From Oscillospiraceae bacterium (lineage in GTDB: Bacteria; Bacillota; Clostridia; Saccharofermentanales; Saccharofermentanaceae), in assembly GCA_902775565.1 (NCBI GenBank), contig CACYMP010000005.1, positions 81,911 to 120,417 of the forward strand: 38,507 nt of DNA, in the 5' to 3' direction. Shown here piece by piece: positions 25,902-34,491 of this stretch; positions within the stretch are counted from its first letter, which is position 1; the number at the start of each line of letters is the position of its first letter. A program made the position numbers and the translations under genes. Under the pieces are notes generated by a model that did no database searches, had not been told where the DNA came from, and worked only from the letters and a program-made list of their open reading frames with translations.

Positions 25902-27497
25902 TCAGATACCGTCTTCTTTCATCTGTTCGTAGGTGATCCCGTATTTTTCCGCGATATCTCTTGCGTAGGAACTCGAGTCCGGTTCGGCTCTTTTAAGTAT
26001 GAAAGTGTTCTGTTCGTCTTTGCGTTCCATGACCAGGCTGATGATATTGCCCTGTCCGTTCCATCCGTTCATTTCAGGGATCTGCTTTGCCAGATCATGT
26101 ATGTGCGTGTTGAAGATGACATATGCGCCTTTCTCTTTGAGAACACGCAGCAGATCCTTGGAAAGATACAATCCATCAGATGCAGATGTCGTAGAGAATG
26201 TCTCGTTGAAAAGGATAAGCGTGTTATCGTCTGAAGACTTAACGATATCCTTTATCCTTACGGCTTCCTCGCCTAATCTTCCGTAGTTTATCGTGAGATT
26301 CTCATCGATGGGGAAGTGCGTGAGGATGTTGCCGAATGGCAGACCTGTGCATGTGTCAGCGGTAACAAACATGCCGAGTGACATCATGACAGATATCAAG
26401 CCGAGCGCCTGCTCGACGATCGTCTTTCCTCCGCGGTTCGGTCCTGTGAGAATGAATATGCGCTCATCGGGAGTAAAAGCAAAGTCATTTTTCACTATTT
26501 CAGTCTCGCCTTTAAAAGCAAGCCTGATGTTATAGAAACCTGTTGCCGAAAGTCTGCTTGCCTCAGCTGCCTTTATTTCGGGAAATGTAATCGTATAACC
26601 CTTATCTTTCAGCCTTCTCGCGAGCTTGGCGCTCCTCAGGTAGAAGGCAAGTCCCTCGTACATCTCAACCAGGAAACTGCTGTCGTAATTGGCATATTTG
26701 GTGAGTGTCCGCTTGACTTCGAAAAAGTGCGATTTGAGGTGCTTTTCCATCTTGGGGGTGATAGCTGAAAGGAGCGCGTCTTCATAGCGGACTCTGTGAG
26801 TCGGCGTTGAGAGTTTTGTCGCTGCAGCAACATCCATAATGGTGTACTTGGATCTTAATCCGTACGGCACGAATTCTATTGTTGATACTCTTTCGATGTC
26901 GAAGTCCGGAGTGAAGTTAACGCCGATCACTGCAGCCCTGACGTTGGACAGGTCCTCATGCATCAGACGTATGTCGTCCTTGGCCTTTGCAAACTTTTCG
27001 TCCTTTATTATCGCTTCAAGCGAATCTTTGAGCTGCGTCAGACCTTCTGAAGATATATTGCCGGCAAGAAGCTCGCTGTACAGATCCTCGATAACATCGA
27101 CATAGACCATGAGTTCCCTTAATGTCTGAACGAGCGTGTAAAGCGAAGTGTCTCTCTCATTGGCAGCTTTGCGTACCCCGCTGAACAGTTTTAAGGTATT
27201 GATGCGCGTAAGGATGTCACTCATGGAAGAGCAGAGCTCTTCGTTACCTATCAGGTCCTTAATTATGTTCTGGCGGAAGATCATGTCATTGGGATCCGTG
27301 GGTATCTGAGACATCAGCTTCTTTATAATGTCGCGTTCTTCGGCATCTCCGCCCATATGATCGATAAGCTCGTTAAGAGCGATGTCCTTGATCGTATTTG
27401 AGGACAACAAGACAGTCTTTTTTGAAGAACCTTTTGCAAACAGGATATCCATTACACGTTCCAACCTTTCAGATTCAATATACAAACAAGCTGTCAT
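25902..27497 (-). CDS. MutS-like ATPase without mismatch-recognition domain
   Basis: 531 aa, far shorter than MutS. It keeps the clamp/lever region and the ATPase: Walker A GPNRGGKT (352-359), Walker B LILFNETF with N431-E432, and the H-loop FNTHIHDLA. The residue before the catalytic Glu is Asn where MutS1 has Asp; I recall NE in this short branch of Firmicutes proteins, so it may be normal there. The N-terminal mismatch domain and the Smr nuclease of MutS2 are both missing. The role is unknown. The ATG at 27497 has no Shine-Dalgarno but a -10-like CATTAT seven bases upstream; the ATG at 27452 is an alternative. It is divergent from an AraC gene. Confidence 0.88.
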   Translation of the reverse strand: MTACLYIESERLERVMDILFAKGSSKKTVLLSSNTIKDIALNELIDHMGGDAEERDIIKKLMSQIPTDPNDMIFRQNIIKDLIGNEELCSSMSDILTRINTLKLFSGVRKAANERDTSLYTLVQTLRELMVYVDVIEDLYSELLAGNISSEGLTQLKDSLEAIIKDEKFAKAKDDIRLMHEDLSNVRAAVIGVNFTPDFDIERVSTIEFVPYGLRSKYTIMDVAAATKLSTPTHRVRYEDALLSAITPKMEKHLKSHFFEVKRTLTKYANYDSSFLVEMYEGLAFYLRSAKLARRLKDKGYTITFPEIKAAEASRLSATGFYNIRLAFKGETEIVKNDFAFTPDERIFILTGPNRGGKTIVEQALGLISVMMSLGMFVTADTCTGLPFGNILTHFPIDENLTINYGRLGEEAVRIKDIVKSSDDNTLILFNETFSTTSASDGLYLSKDLLRVLKEKGAYVIFNTHIHDLAKQIPEMNGWNGQGNIISLVMERKDEQNTFILKRAEPDSSSYARDIAEKYGITYEQMKEDGI

Positions 27498-27544
27498 CGG
27501 TTATATAATGATATTACGAAATATATAAGGAAATTACTCTGAAT

Positions 27545-28309
27545 ATGACCAAGAAAAATGCTTTTCTTATAGATCCCGGTGAGATCCGCAAGCTTGTGCA
27601 TAAGAATGCGGAGAACAGCTTCATGCATACCACATACAGAGAAGAGCTGGAGCGTTTCTTACTTCTGGCACAGGGTGATGAAAGGGCAGTCGAGCTGACC
27701 GACTATGTTCTGAATGCAGATCTTCAGGGAAAACTGTCGGAAGATCCGCTCAGAAATATGAGATATCTGTTTATAGTCAATACAGGGCTCGCGACGAGAT
27801 TTGCCATTGAAGCAGGCGCACCGCAGGAGGTCGTCTATTCATCGAGCGACATCTATATAAGAAAAGCGGATGTGGCAAAGAGCATAGAGGAGATAGTCAA
27901 GCTTAATCACGATTACTGGGTTTATCTGGTCGGTCTTGTGCGTGATTCACGCAAGACAAAGCAGTATTCAAAACCTGTAGTTCAGTGCATTGACCATATC
28001 ACATCGCATTTCAATGCTAAAGTATCACTGGAAGATCTTGCGGGAATAACAGGGCTTTCTCCAAACTACCTCGCAACACTTTTCAAACATGAAACAGGCA
28101 TGACGGTAGGAGAGTACCTGACGGGATTCCGGATAGATTCCGCCTGTGCGCTTCTCTCGCAGACTGACTACGATTATCTTAAGATCTCACTCTCATTGGG
28201 GTTTTGTACGCAAAGCTATTTCTCCAAGGTCTTCAAAGAGAAGACAGGTGTTACCCCGCGTGCTTACAGACTTAAGCATACAGACAAAGCGTTTACGGAA
28301 TTCGGGTGA
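27545..28309 (+). CDS. AraC family transcriptional regulator
   Basis: 254 aa. The C-terminal AraC domain (about 150-250) is clear: SLEDLAGITGLSPNYLATLFKHETGMTVGEYL and then SLSLGFCTQSYFSKVFKEKTGVTPRAYR. The N-terminal 140 residues are helical with no cupin sensor visible and carry LRNMRYLFIVNTGLATRFAIEAG, a pattern seen in AraC proteins of Clostridia with an unknown sensor. TATAAT at 27504-27509 overlaps the opposite promoter of the MutS-like gene; AAGGAA lies before the ATG. It lies upstream of an ABC exporter pair, a possible target. Confidence 0.9.
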   Translation: MTKKNAFLIDPGEIRKLVHKNAENSFMHTTYREELERFLLLAQGDERAVELTDYVLNADLQGKLSEDPLRNMRYLFIVNTGLATRFAIEAGAPQEVVYSSSDIYIRKADVAKSIEEIVKLNHDYWVYLVGLVRDSRKTKQYSKPVVQCIDHITSHFNAKVSLEDLAGITGLSPNYLATLFKHETGMTVGEYLTGFRIDSACALLSQTDYDYLKISLSLGFCTQSYFSKVFKEKTGVTPRAYRLKHTDKAFTEFG

Positions 28310-28351
28310 TATTCTTGCCTGTGATTTGCGCGTATTTCCCCGGCAGAATAG

Positions 28352-28360
28352 TGCTATAAT
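28352..28360 (+). promoter_or_regulatory. Extended -10 promoter of the ABC transporter operon
   Basis: TGC-TATAAT, an extended -10 element (TGn), 32 bp before the ATG at 28393; no good -35 is needed or seen. Confidence 0.55.
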
Positions 28361-28392
28361 CTCACAGGAATTAAAAGACAGGGGATAGGGCA

Positions 28393-29106
28393 ATGGAATT
28401 TGTAATCAGCCATCTTGTAAAGAGCTACGGCTCAAAGCAGGTTCTTAAAGACTGCGGTTTTGTATTTGAGGAGGGCCGGATCTACGGGCTTTTGGGACGC
28501 AACGGTTCGGGTAAGACTACGTTATTCAACTGTATCAACAGCGATATCGAGTTCAATTCAGGCGAGTTCTACTTCCGCGATGGAAAAGATTCAGCCGGAA
28601 AGATAGCTTTGCAGCCTGAAGATATCGGTTATGTCGTATCCACGCCTACCGTTCCTGAGTTCATGACGGGCAGAGAGTTCCTGAAGTTCTTCATCGAGGT
28701 CCATGAGGAGATCACTCCGGATAAGACTATAGATGAGTATTTCGATTACATGATGATCCCCGAAGATGACCGTGACCGCATTCTCAGGGATTATTCCCAC
28801 GGCACCAAGAACAAGATGCAGATGTTGGTCAACATCATAGCAAAGCCCAGGCTCATGCTCCTGGACGAACCTCTGACATCACTTGACGTTATCGTTGCCG
28901 AAGAGATGAAGAACGTGATAAGAAATCAGAAAGATGGCCATATCACGATCTTTTCAACGCACCTTCTCGATGTTGCTGTAGATCTTTGTGACGAGATAGT
29001 TCTCTTAAATCACGGAAAGCTTGAGCCGATCGATAAGAATAACCTTGGCGACAGTGACTTCAAGGAGAAGATAATTGCCGCGCTGAGGGATGAAGATGAT
29101 GCTTAA
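28393..29106 (+). CDS. ABC transporter ATP-binding protein
   Basis: 237 aa, the ATPase of an ABC-2-type exporter. Walker A LLGRNGSGKTTLF (about 34-46), Walker B LMLLDEPLTSLD and the H-loop FSTHLLD are intact. The signature is YSHGTKNKM in place of LSGGQ, a divergent form common in this exporter subgroup. It overlaps the permease gene that follows, so both subunits are co-translated. Substrate unknown. Confidence 0.93.
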   Translation: MEFVISHLVKSYGSKQVLKDCGFVFEEGRIYGLLGRNGSGKTTLFNCINSDIEFNSGEFYFRDGKDSAGKIALQPEDIGYVVSTPTVPEFMTGREFLKFFIEVHEEITPDKTIDEYFDYMMIPEDDRDRILRDYSHGTKNKMQMLVNIIAKPRLMLLDEPLTSLDVIVAEEMKNVIRNQKDGHITIFSTHLLDVAVDLCDEIVLLNHGKLEPIDKNNLGDSDFKEKIIAALRDEDDA

Positions 29107-30835
29107 GGACTTTTTCACGATCCTTCCCAAGGTTCTTCATTTAAGGAGCATCATCGGTTACAACAGCCTCGTTTTCGCCCTTAAGAAGACACCCGTTATC
29201 GGTAAGATGATCCCTGACCGCTTGTATAAGACGGCCTTTCTTAAGGTCATTTACTGGATATTCCATATCATTAAAGAAGTCGGTGCCCTGTTTATCGGCA
29301 AGATGGCCGGCATTTCCTGCGTGTATATTGCTGCATGGGTATTATCATCGGCATATAAATCTCACGATATGATCCCGGGCATGAGCGAAAGCAGCATTTT
29401 CGGCATGTTTGCTCTTTTCTTCTTCATCTTGTATGCATTGATCGGAGTACTTCTTAACACCAATATATTCAAAAAGACGCCCGAGAAGGATTACCTTGTC
29501 TTCATGATCCGCATGGACGCAAAGAAACTCAACAACACGCTCTTTGCATATGAACTCGGGAAGATGTTTATCGGGTATTATCTGGTAGGTCCGGTGACGG
29601 TACTTATCGGATGTCCGTTCTGGGCATGGCTTGTCATACCGTTCCTGGCTGTACTCATTAAGCTTTTCGGCGCGGGATTCCTCTCTTTAAGATATAAGAT
29701 GATGAGCAAAAAGCATAAGCCGCTTCGCAACAGTTATGCGGGAGACGTGTTCAAGCTGGTTGCGGTCATCTTGCTGATGCCTTTTCTGATGATAATGATA
29801 ATCAACGGATACTATGTGCCTATGCCCGTTGTAATTGCATGTGTGATCCTTCTTGCAATCCTTGGCATTATAGGTTTCTTTGTACTTAAGAATACTGATG
29901 CAACTCTTCACCGCAAGGCACTGCATGACGGTCATGTGGTTGAAAAAGCATCTGCGGTCGAAGCTAAAAACCAGACCAGATCATTTAAGAAGATCAAGGC
30001 GGACGGCAGCTTTAAAAGCGACAAGAAAGGTTTTGAATATCTAAATGACCTGTTCGTTAAAAGACACAGGAAGATGCTCATCATGAAGCCTGTTGCTTTC
30101 TCGGTTATCATGCTGGTAATATTGGCATTCGTTATCTATCTGTTTATAGCCTGCTATTATGAGGATAATGGCGCAGATGCATGCCGGAACATGGTAATGA
30201 ATAATCTGGTCAATCTTTTCACGTTCAAAGGATTTAAAGATCCGCTGGTAAACCTTGAGGATTCTTCGTTTCAGTTCTTCAGATGGTGCGCTTCCTTTCA
30301 GCTGTTCGGGCTATTAGTTCCGATAACAATGGCCGAGAACTCATTCAAGTGCACTCAGGCCATGTATATCAACTGCGACAACAGCCTCATGACATTCAGT
30401 TTCTTCAAGAAGAGGGAGATGATAATGAAGCTGTTTGACATCAGGTTTAAGCAGCTGTTAAAGATCAATCTTCCTCCTGCATTCGTTTCTGCCATAGCCG
30501 CAAATCTCGTTCTTTTTGCCACCGGCGGCCAGGAATATCCGTTCCAATACCTTGTCACATTCATTATAGCAACAGCGATGGTGGTCACCTATACGATGAG
30601 CTGGCTTGCCCTGTACTACCTGTTCCAGCCGTTTACGACCACGGTTACGGTAAAGAGCGGAGCTTATGCCGCTGCAAGGACAGTGTTTTCAATAATAATT
30701 GCAATTGTTATGTGGATCCCTGCACATTCGCTTATAGTACTTGCAGTAACGGTAGTAGTTGCGGTCCTGTTTGTGTTTATCATGAGAAAGCTCGTTTCCA
30801 AGAATGCTCCGAAAACATGGAGAGTAAAGGCTTAA
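29096..30835 (+). CDS. ABC transporter permease, large membrane protein
   Basis: About 579 aa with roughly 10-12 hydrophobic helices in two blocks (about 45-290 and 335-575) split by a charged cytoplasmic stretch near 285-330. It is the membrane partner of the preceding ATPase; the general layout is that of large ABC-2-like permeases of Firmicutes. ATGs at 29090, 29096 and 29099 are all possible; 29096 has GAGGG at about the right distance. The genes overlap by about 11 bp. A terminator follows at 30893. Confidence 0.85.
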   Translation: MMLKDFFTILPKVLHLRSIIGYNSLVFALKKTPVIGKMIPDRLYKTAFLKVIYWIFHIIKEVGALFIGKMAGISCVYIAAWVLSSAYKSHDMIPGMSESSIFGMFALFFFILYALIGVLLNTNIFKKTPEKDYLVFMIRMDAKKLNNTLFAYELGKMFIGYYLVGPVTVLIGCPFWAWLVIPFLAVLIKLFGAGFLSLRYKMMSKKHKPLRNSYAGDVFKLVAVILLMPFLMIMIINGYYVPMPVVIACVILLAILGIIGFFVLKNTDATLHRKALHDGHVVEKASAVEAKNQTRSFKKIKADGSFKSDKKGFEYLNDLFVKRHRKMLIMKPVAFSVIMLVILAFVIYLFIACYYEDNGADACRNMVMNNLVNLFTFKGFKDPLVNLEDSSFQFFRWCASFQLFGLLVPITMAENSFKCTQAMYINCDNSLMTFSFFKKREMIMKLFDIRFKQLLKINLPPAFVSAIAANLVLFATGGQEYPFQYLVTFIIATAMVVTYTMSWLALYYLFQPFTTTVTVKSGAYAAARTVFSIIIAIVMWIPAHSLIVLAVTVVVAVLFVFIMRKLVSKNAPKTWRVKA

Positions 30836-30892
30836 GTTTAATCTTGACAATGTAAAGTTGGATATGCATGAAATGCGTTAAGAGTTCTTTTG

Positions 30893-30917
30893 ACCGTCTC
30901 GTATGGGGCGGTTTTTA
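30893..30917 (+). terminator. Intrinsic terminator of the ABC exporter operon
   Basis: ACCGTCTC / GGGGCGGT (two G-U pairs) with a GTAT loop, followed by five Ts. Confidence 0.8.
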
Positions 30918-30939
30918 TTATTCTTATTTCCCTAATTAA

Positions 30940-31131
30940 TTCTATGTTTAGTTCTACGTTAGAGTATCAGGAATAGATGTCAACAGAGAACTTCACTTGT
31001 CACAAAAGTCTAAGTGTACGTCCATGTTTGAGCATGATACATAGACTATGACATAGAATCTTGCCCGAAAACTATCTGTATTCTATGTGCAGGTCTATGT
31101 CAGATGCCTTTACATAGACATCAACATAGAA
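30940..31131. repeat. Three successive 51-bp inverted-repeat modules built from KTCTATGT octamers
   Basis: Modules at 30940-30990, 31008-31058 and 31081-31131. Each is 20 bp, an 11-bp centre, then 20 bp roughly inverted. Each 20-bp arm is octamer-N4-octamer with consensus (T/G)TCTATGT. Seven octamers match exactly: TTCTATGT or its complement at 30940, 31051, 31081 and 31124, and GTCTATGT or its complement at 31039, 31093 and 31112; the other five differ by one to four bases. The third module is the best (17 of 20 arm positions pair), the other two pair at about 13 of 20. Spacers between modules are 17 and 22 bp. The region lies in a 571-bp gap with no gene and is flanked by a terminator before and a promoter after. 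Confidence 0.85.
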
Positions 31132-31164
31132 TTATTGATTTGAAATAAAAACTTCGCAGATCAG

Positions 31165-31203
31165 TTCGCTGGTTGAGCAACTAAAAGTGAACTCATCAGC
31201 GAA
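31165..31203. repeat. Imperfect inverted repeat in the intergenic region
   Basis: TTCGCTGGTTGAG pairs with CTCATCAGCGAA across a 14-nt centre, with one bulge and one mismatch. It has no T run after it, so it is not a standard terminator. The rest of 31132-31325 shows nothing else I can name. Confidence 0.4.
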
Positions 31204-31325
31204 AAACATATTTTAAAAGCATGTTCAGGCTTAATAACCTGCACACGTTTTCATGTTTTTTCGGGATAATCAACAAGTTCATTTCATACTGTTGCTTAAC
31301 CGACATAAACGATAATTACTGTTCA

Positions 31326-31354
31326 TTGAGTTGACCTGCTGCTAATGATTAAAT
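31326..31354 (+). promoter_or_regulatory. Probable promoter of the Lys/Ala-repeat lipoprotein
   Basis: TTGAGT (31326-31331), 17-bp spacer, TTAAAT (31349-31354), 52 bp before the ATG at 31407. Confidence 0.5.
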
Positions 31355-31406
31355 CAGGACGTCAAGCAAAAACGACAAAATAATTCAAAACAAGGAAGAA
31401 AAAAAC

Positions 31407-32609
31407 ATGAACAAGAAAGTAATGATCCTTTTCGCAAGCACAGTACTCACCGCTTCCATAGCAGCAGCCGGATGCGCAGCCAATGCAAATATGCTGCCGG
31501 TATATCAGAGATCCGGATTAGCAACACAGCTGGCAGCCGGCGAAGCTGATTTAGCAGAAGACATGGCAACAGAAAACCTCAGCTATGCTTATCAGGAAAA
31601 GCAGGCTCCGGTAGTATTTAAGGCTTTGGTTGGTACGAATGTATCCGACAAGTCAGCAGATGGTGCAAAGCACATTACGATGGTTCCTATCGATTCAGCT
31701 AAGCCTTCCAAGACAACCAAGAAGACAGCAAAGAAAACGACCAAGAAGACAACCAAGAAGACAGCAAAGAAAGCATCCAAGTCGACCAAGAACACAGGCA
31801 AAACGCAGGTCATTCATCTGACAACTACACCCGTAATAAATGGATATGGTTTCAAGAAAACAACTCCCCGTACATGGACTGTAGGCGATCCCGCAATCAA
31901 TCCCGGTACCAAGAATCACGACGCAAAGAAGAATACAAGTTCCAAGAAGGATACCGGTTCTAAGAAGAGTACCAAAAAGACAACCGAAACAAAGAAGAAT
32001 ACAAGCAGCAAGAAGGCTACAAACTATAAAAAGCATACTGTTAAGAAGAGCTACAAGCTCAATCAGGATGTAAAGAATAAGATCGAGAAGATCAAGAAGG
32101 CTGCAGCTAAGAAGGCCGCTCAGAAGAAGATCGAGCAGGCAAGAAAGACTTTCTTTAACAAGCTTAGCCAGATGAAGAAGGCAGCTCAGAAGAAGGCCAT
32201 GATGAAGAAGATCGCTAAGGCTCAGAAGGCAGCTGCAAAGAAAGCAGCAGCTAAGAAGGCCGCAGCAAAGAAAGCCGCTCAGAAAGCAGCTGCAAAGAAG
32301 GCAGCTAAGAAGCTTGCAGAGAAGAAAGCGGCTCAGGCTAAAAAGGCTATGATGAAGAAGATGGCTAAGGCAGCCAAGAAGGCAGCTCAGAAGAGAGCAG
32401 CACAGAAGAAGGCCGAGGCTAAGAAAGCAGCAATGAAGAAGGCAGCACAGAAAAAGGCTGCTGCAAAGAGAGCTGCAGCTAAGAAGGCTGCTGCTAAGAA
32501 GGCTGCCATCAAGAACATGATGAAGAAGATTGCTAAGACAATGAAGGCTAACAGCCACAAGTCTAACAAGACAAACAAGACAGTCAGGATCGTCAATTTC
32601 GCAAGATAA
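31407..32609 (+). CDS. Lipoprotein with long lysine/alanine-repeat (histone H1-like) polycationic tail
   Basis: 400 aa. The signal peptide ends in the lipobox AAGC23. Residues 24-90 are ordinary sequence. Residues 92-130 and about 170-215 are Lys/Thr-rich (KKTAKKTTKKTTKK and similar). Residues about 225-385 are an almost unbroken Lys/Ala/Gln/Met stretch of short units such as KKAAAKKAAAKKAAQK, with MMKKIAK repeated three times at spaced points. It should be strongly basic and helical. Tails like this bind DNA inside cells, but here a lipid anchor puts it outside, where wall teichoic acids, DNA or host glycans are possible partners. AAGGAAG lies upstream of the ATG. Codons are repetitive AAG-GCW, prone to slippage or recombination. 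Confidence 0.85.
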   Translation: MNKKVMILFASTVLTASIAAAGCAANANMLPVYQRSGLATQLAAGEADLAEDMATENLSYAYQEKQAPVVFKALVGTNVSDKSADGAKHITMVPIDSAKPSKTTKKTAKKTTKKTTKKTAKKASKSTKNTGKTQVIHLTTTPVINGYGFKKTTPRTWTVGDPAINPGTKNHDAKKNTSSKKDTGSKKSTKKTTETKKNTSSKKATNYKKHTVKKSYKLNQDVKNKIEKIKKAAAKKAAQKKIEQARKTFFNKLSQMKKAAQKKAMMKKIAKAQKAAAKKAAAKKAAAKKAAQKAAAKKAAKKLAEKKAAQAKKAMMKKMAKAAKKAAQKRAAQKKAEAKKAAMKKAAQKKAAAKRAAAKKAAAKKAAIKNMMKKIAKTMKANSHKSNKTNKTVRIVNFAR

Positions 32610-32644
32610 TCCGTTCATTACCGACTGATCAGCATGTAACACGG

Positions 32645-32676
32645 CCCGCAGGAATTTCCTGCGGGTTGTTTATTTG
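32645..32676 (+). terminator. Intrinsic terminator
   Basis: CCCGCAGGA / TCCTGCGGG stem with a short AT loop, followed by TTGTTTATTTG. Confidence 0.85.
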
Positions 32677-32712
32677 TCTGTGGCTCGCTGGTTTAAAGAA
32701 AATTCCTGGATT

Positions 32713-32763
32713 TTAATGTTCGGTTAATGTTTCGGGATCATGCCATTAATGTTCTGGGATTAT
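32713..32763 (+). promoter_or_regulatory. Phased direct repeats TTAATGTT, candidate response-regulator site
   Basis: TTAATGTT occurs at 32713, 32724 and 32746, that is 11 and 22 bp apart (one and two helical turns). The last two copies extend to an 18-bp repeat, TTAATGTTTCGGGATCAT and TTAATGTTCTGGGATTAT. Tandem 11-bp-phased half-sites are the usual target of OmpR/PhoB-type regulators, and one is encoded at 34492, in the same locus. Confidence 0.65.
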
Positions 32764-32816
32764 CATCTCATTATCAAAGAAGGCACAATGAGCCTGAACA
32801 AAAAGGAGTTAATTAA

Positions 32817-33719
32817 ATGAACACGATTCTTAAAGTGAACGGTCTGACCAAGAAATACGGGTCAAAGACTGCTCTGGACAATGTTGCATTCAACGTCGAA
32901 AAAGGCAAGATATACGGCTTTATCGGCGAAAACGGTGCAGGAAAGACGACAACGATCAGAGCGATCACAGGACTGTCTGAAGCACCTTCCGGAACGGTAG
33001 AACTTTTCGGTGCAAGCGACAAAAAGGGACTTACAAAGGCAAGAAGAAAGATGGGATATCTTGTCGAGCATCCTATCCTTTCGATGAATGATACAGCTGA
33101 AGGCAATCTGAAGATGCAGCAGCTTCTCTACGGACACAGGGACGATGCCAAGATAAAGAAGATCCTGGCGCGTGTCGGTCTTGCTGACGTCGGCAGGAAG
33201 AAGGTCAAGAATTTCTCACTCGGAATGAAGCAGAGATTAGGCATCGCGATGGCTCTGGTAAATGATCCCGAGATTCTGATCCTGGATGAGCCGGTAAACG
33301 GTCTCGATCCTATGGGAATGGTCGCTGTAAGAGAACTCCTTAAGTCTCTCAGCACTGAGGACGGAATAACAATAGTTATCTCAAGCCACATCCTTGCAGA
33401 GCTTTACCAGTTGGTTACCGATTATATAATCATCTCTCACGGCGAGATAATCGAGCAGATATCGAAAGAAGAACTCGACAGGAAGTGCACGTCTTATATC
33501 GTGATCGAGACGGAACAGCCACAAAAGGCGGTTCAGGTCCTGGAAAGCTGCGGACTCAAGGATGTTGAACTCGACGGAGATACGATAAAGATCCGCGACA
33601 ATATCGAACAGAAGCAGGTGGCAATGATCATGTTCAACGCGAGCATTATCTTAACGCAGCTGACCAGATACGAGAAGTCACTTGAAGACCACTATATAGA
33701 GCTTTTAGGGAGGAAATAA
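32817..33719 (+). CDS. ABC transporter ATP-binding protein (BcrA-type)
   Basis: 300 aa. Walker A GENGAGKTTT (about 38-47), signature FSLGMKQRLG, Walker B ILILDEPVNGLD and the H-loop ISSHILAEL are all intact. The C-terminal 80 residues are the extension typical of BcrA-like drug or peptide exporters. AGGAG lies eight bases before the ATG. The permease starts one base after the stop, then a two-component system follows, the arrangement seen for antibiotic-peptide response loci. Substrate unknown. Confidence 0.95.
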   Translation: MNTILKVNGLTKKYGSKTALDNVAFNVEKGKIYGFIGENGAGKTTTIRAITGLSEAPSGTVELFGASDKKGLTKARRKMGYLVEHPILSMNDTAEGNLKMQQLLYGHRDDAKIKKILARVGLADVGRKKVKNFSLGMKQRLGIAMALVNDPEILILDEPVNGLDPMGMVAVRELLKSLSTEDGITIVISSHILAELYQLVTDYIIISHGEIIEQISKEELDRKCTSYIVIETEQPQKAVQVLESCGLKDVELDGDTIKIRDNIEQKQVAMIMFNASIILTQLTRYEKSLEDHYIELLGRK

Positions 33720-33720
33720 T

Positions 33721-34452
33721 ATGAACCTATTCAGATGGGAAATGAGACAGATGTTTAAGACGAAGGTCTTCTGGTTCATCGGAGCAGCCTTCCTTGTCCT
33801 TACAATGTTGTTTTACGCTGAACCGCTTATAAAAGGCGGAACATGCGGATATGAACTGTTCATCGAGCTTTGCAATGATTTCGGTTCGCTTTCACTGTTC
33901 TTTACCGCTGTTTTTGCAGGTCTTCATGTAACGGGTGCTTTTGAAGACAGAAGGATGCAGGCGGCAGTCATGGCAGGCAACAGCAGGCTGAAGGTCCTCT
34001 TTGCGAAATTCGCTTCCTTCATTACGGCTATCGCAATGTACTTTGCTGTATCTGTAGTGATCCCCGCAACAGTCGGATTTATCAGATTCGGAACTGCCTG
34101 TGAGGAGGGAACTTTCCTGCGCTGCGTTGTAGCCAGAACGCCTCTCCTGCTGCTCGCTGAGATTTCGGCCTGCACACTCTGCTTTATCATCGCAATGCTC
34201 TGCAAGAAGCCCGGAATTGCCGTTATCGTCAATATGCTGACCATGATGACTGCAAACATCGGAGTACAGATCGTTGCCGGCAAGGAATGGGGCATGAATG
34301 TTCTTAAGTACATTCCTCAGGGGCAGAAGATGCTCGTTATGGGCGACATGAGCAACAAGAACTGTGCACTTGCCCTGACTGTATGCATCGCATTTGCAGT
34401 CCTCGTCTTTGTAGCAAGCTATGCCAAATTCAGAAAAGAGGAGCTGAAATAA
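33721..34452 (+). CDS. ABC-2 type permease
   Basis: 243 aa with six membrane helices (first near 18-35, last near 215-235), the permease partner of the preceding ATPase. It belongs with BcrB-like ABC-2 permeases by length and order. A GGGAGG overlaps the end of the ATPase gene just before its ATG. A weak own promoter for the next gene (TATAAT at 34456-34461) lies right after its stop codon. Confidence 0.88.
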   Translation: MNLFRWEMRQMFKTKVFWFIGAAFLVLTMLFYAEPLIKGGTCGYELFIELCNDFGSLSLFFTAVFAGLHVTGAFEDRRMQAAVMAGNSRLKVLFAKFASFITAIAMYFAVSVVIPATVGFIRFGTACEEGTFLRCVVARTPLLLLAEISACTLCFIIAMLCKKPGIAVIVNMLTMMTANIGVQIVAGKEWGMNVLKYIPQGQKMLVMGDMSNKNCALALTVCIAFAVLVFVASYAKFRKEELK

Positions 34453-34491
34453 TAGTATAATAGGATCAAATCATTCAGCGGGGGCCGGATC

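Noticed and set aside
30940..31131. CRISPR array
   Set aside because: The repeats change orientation, are only 20 bp with variable internal N4, and the 11-22 bp gaps are too short for spacers; no cas gene nearby.
30940..31131. Integron attC sites
   Set aside because: The arms are two-box inverted repeats, but the GTTRRRY core is missing and no integrase or cassette genes are present.
31695..32642. A 315-codon minus-strand open frame rich in Leu, Ser and Cys
   Set aside because: It is the complement of the Lys/Ala codon repeats (AAG/GCW read backwards give CTT/AGC), has no ribosome site, and runs through the terminator of the real gene.
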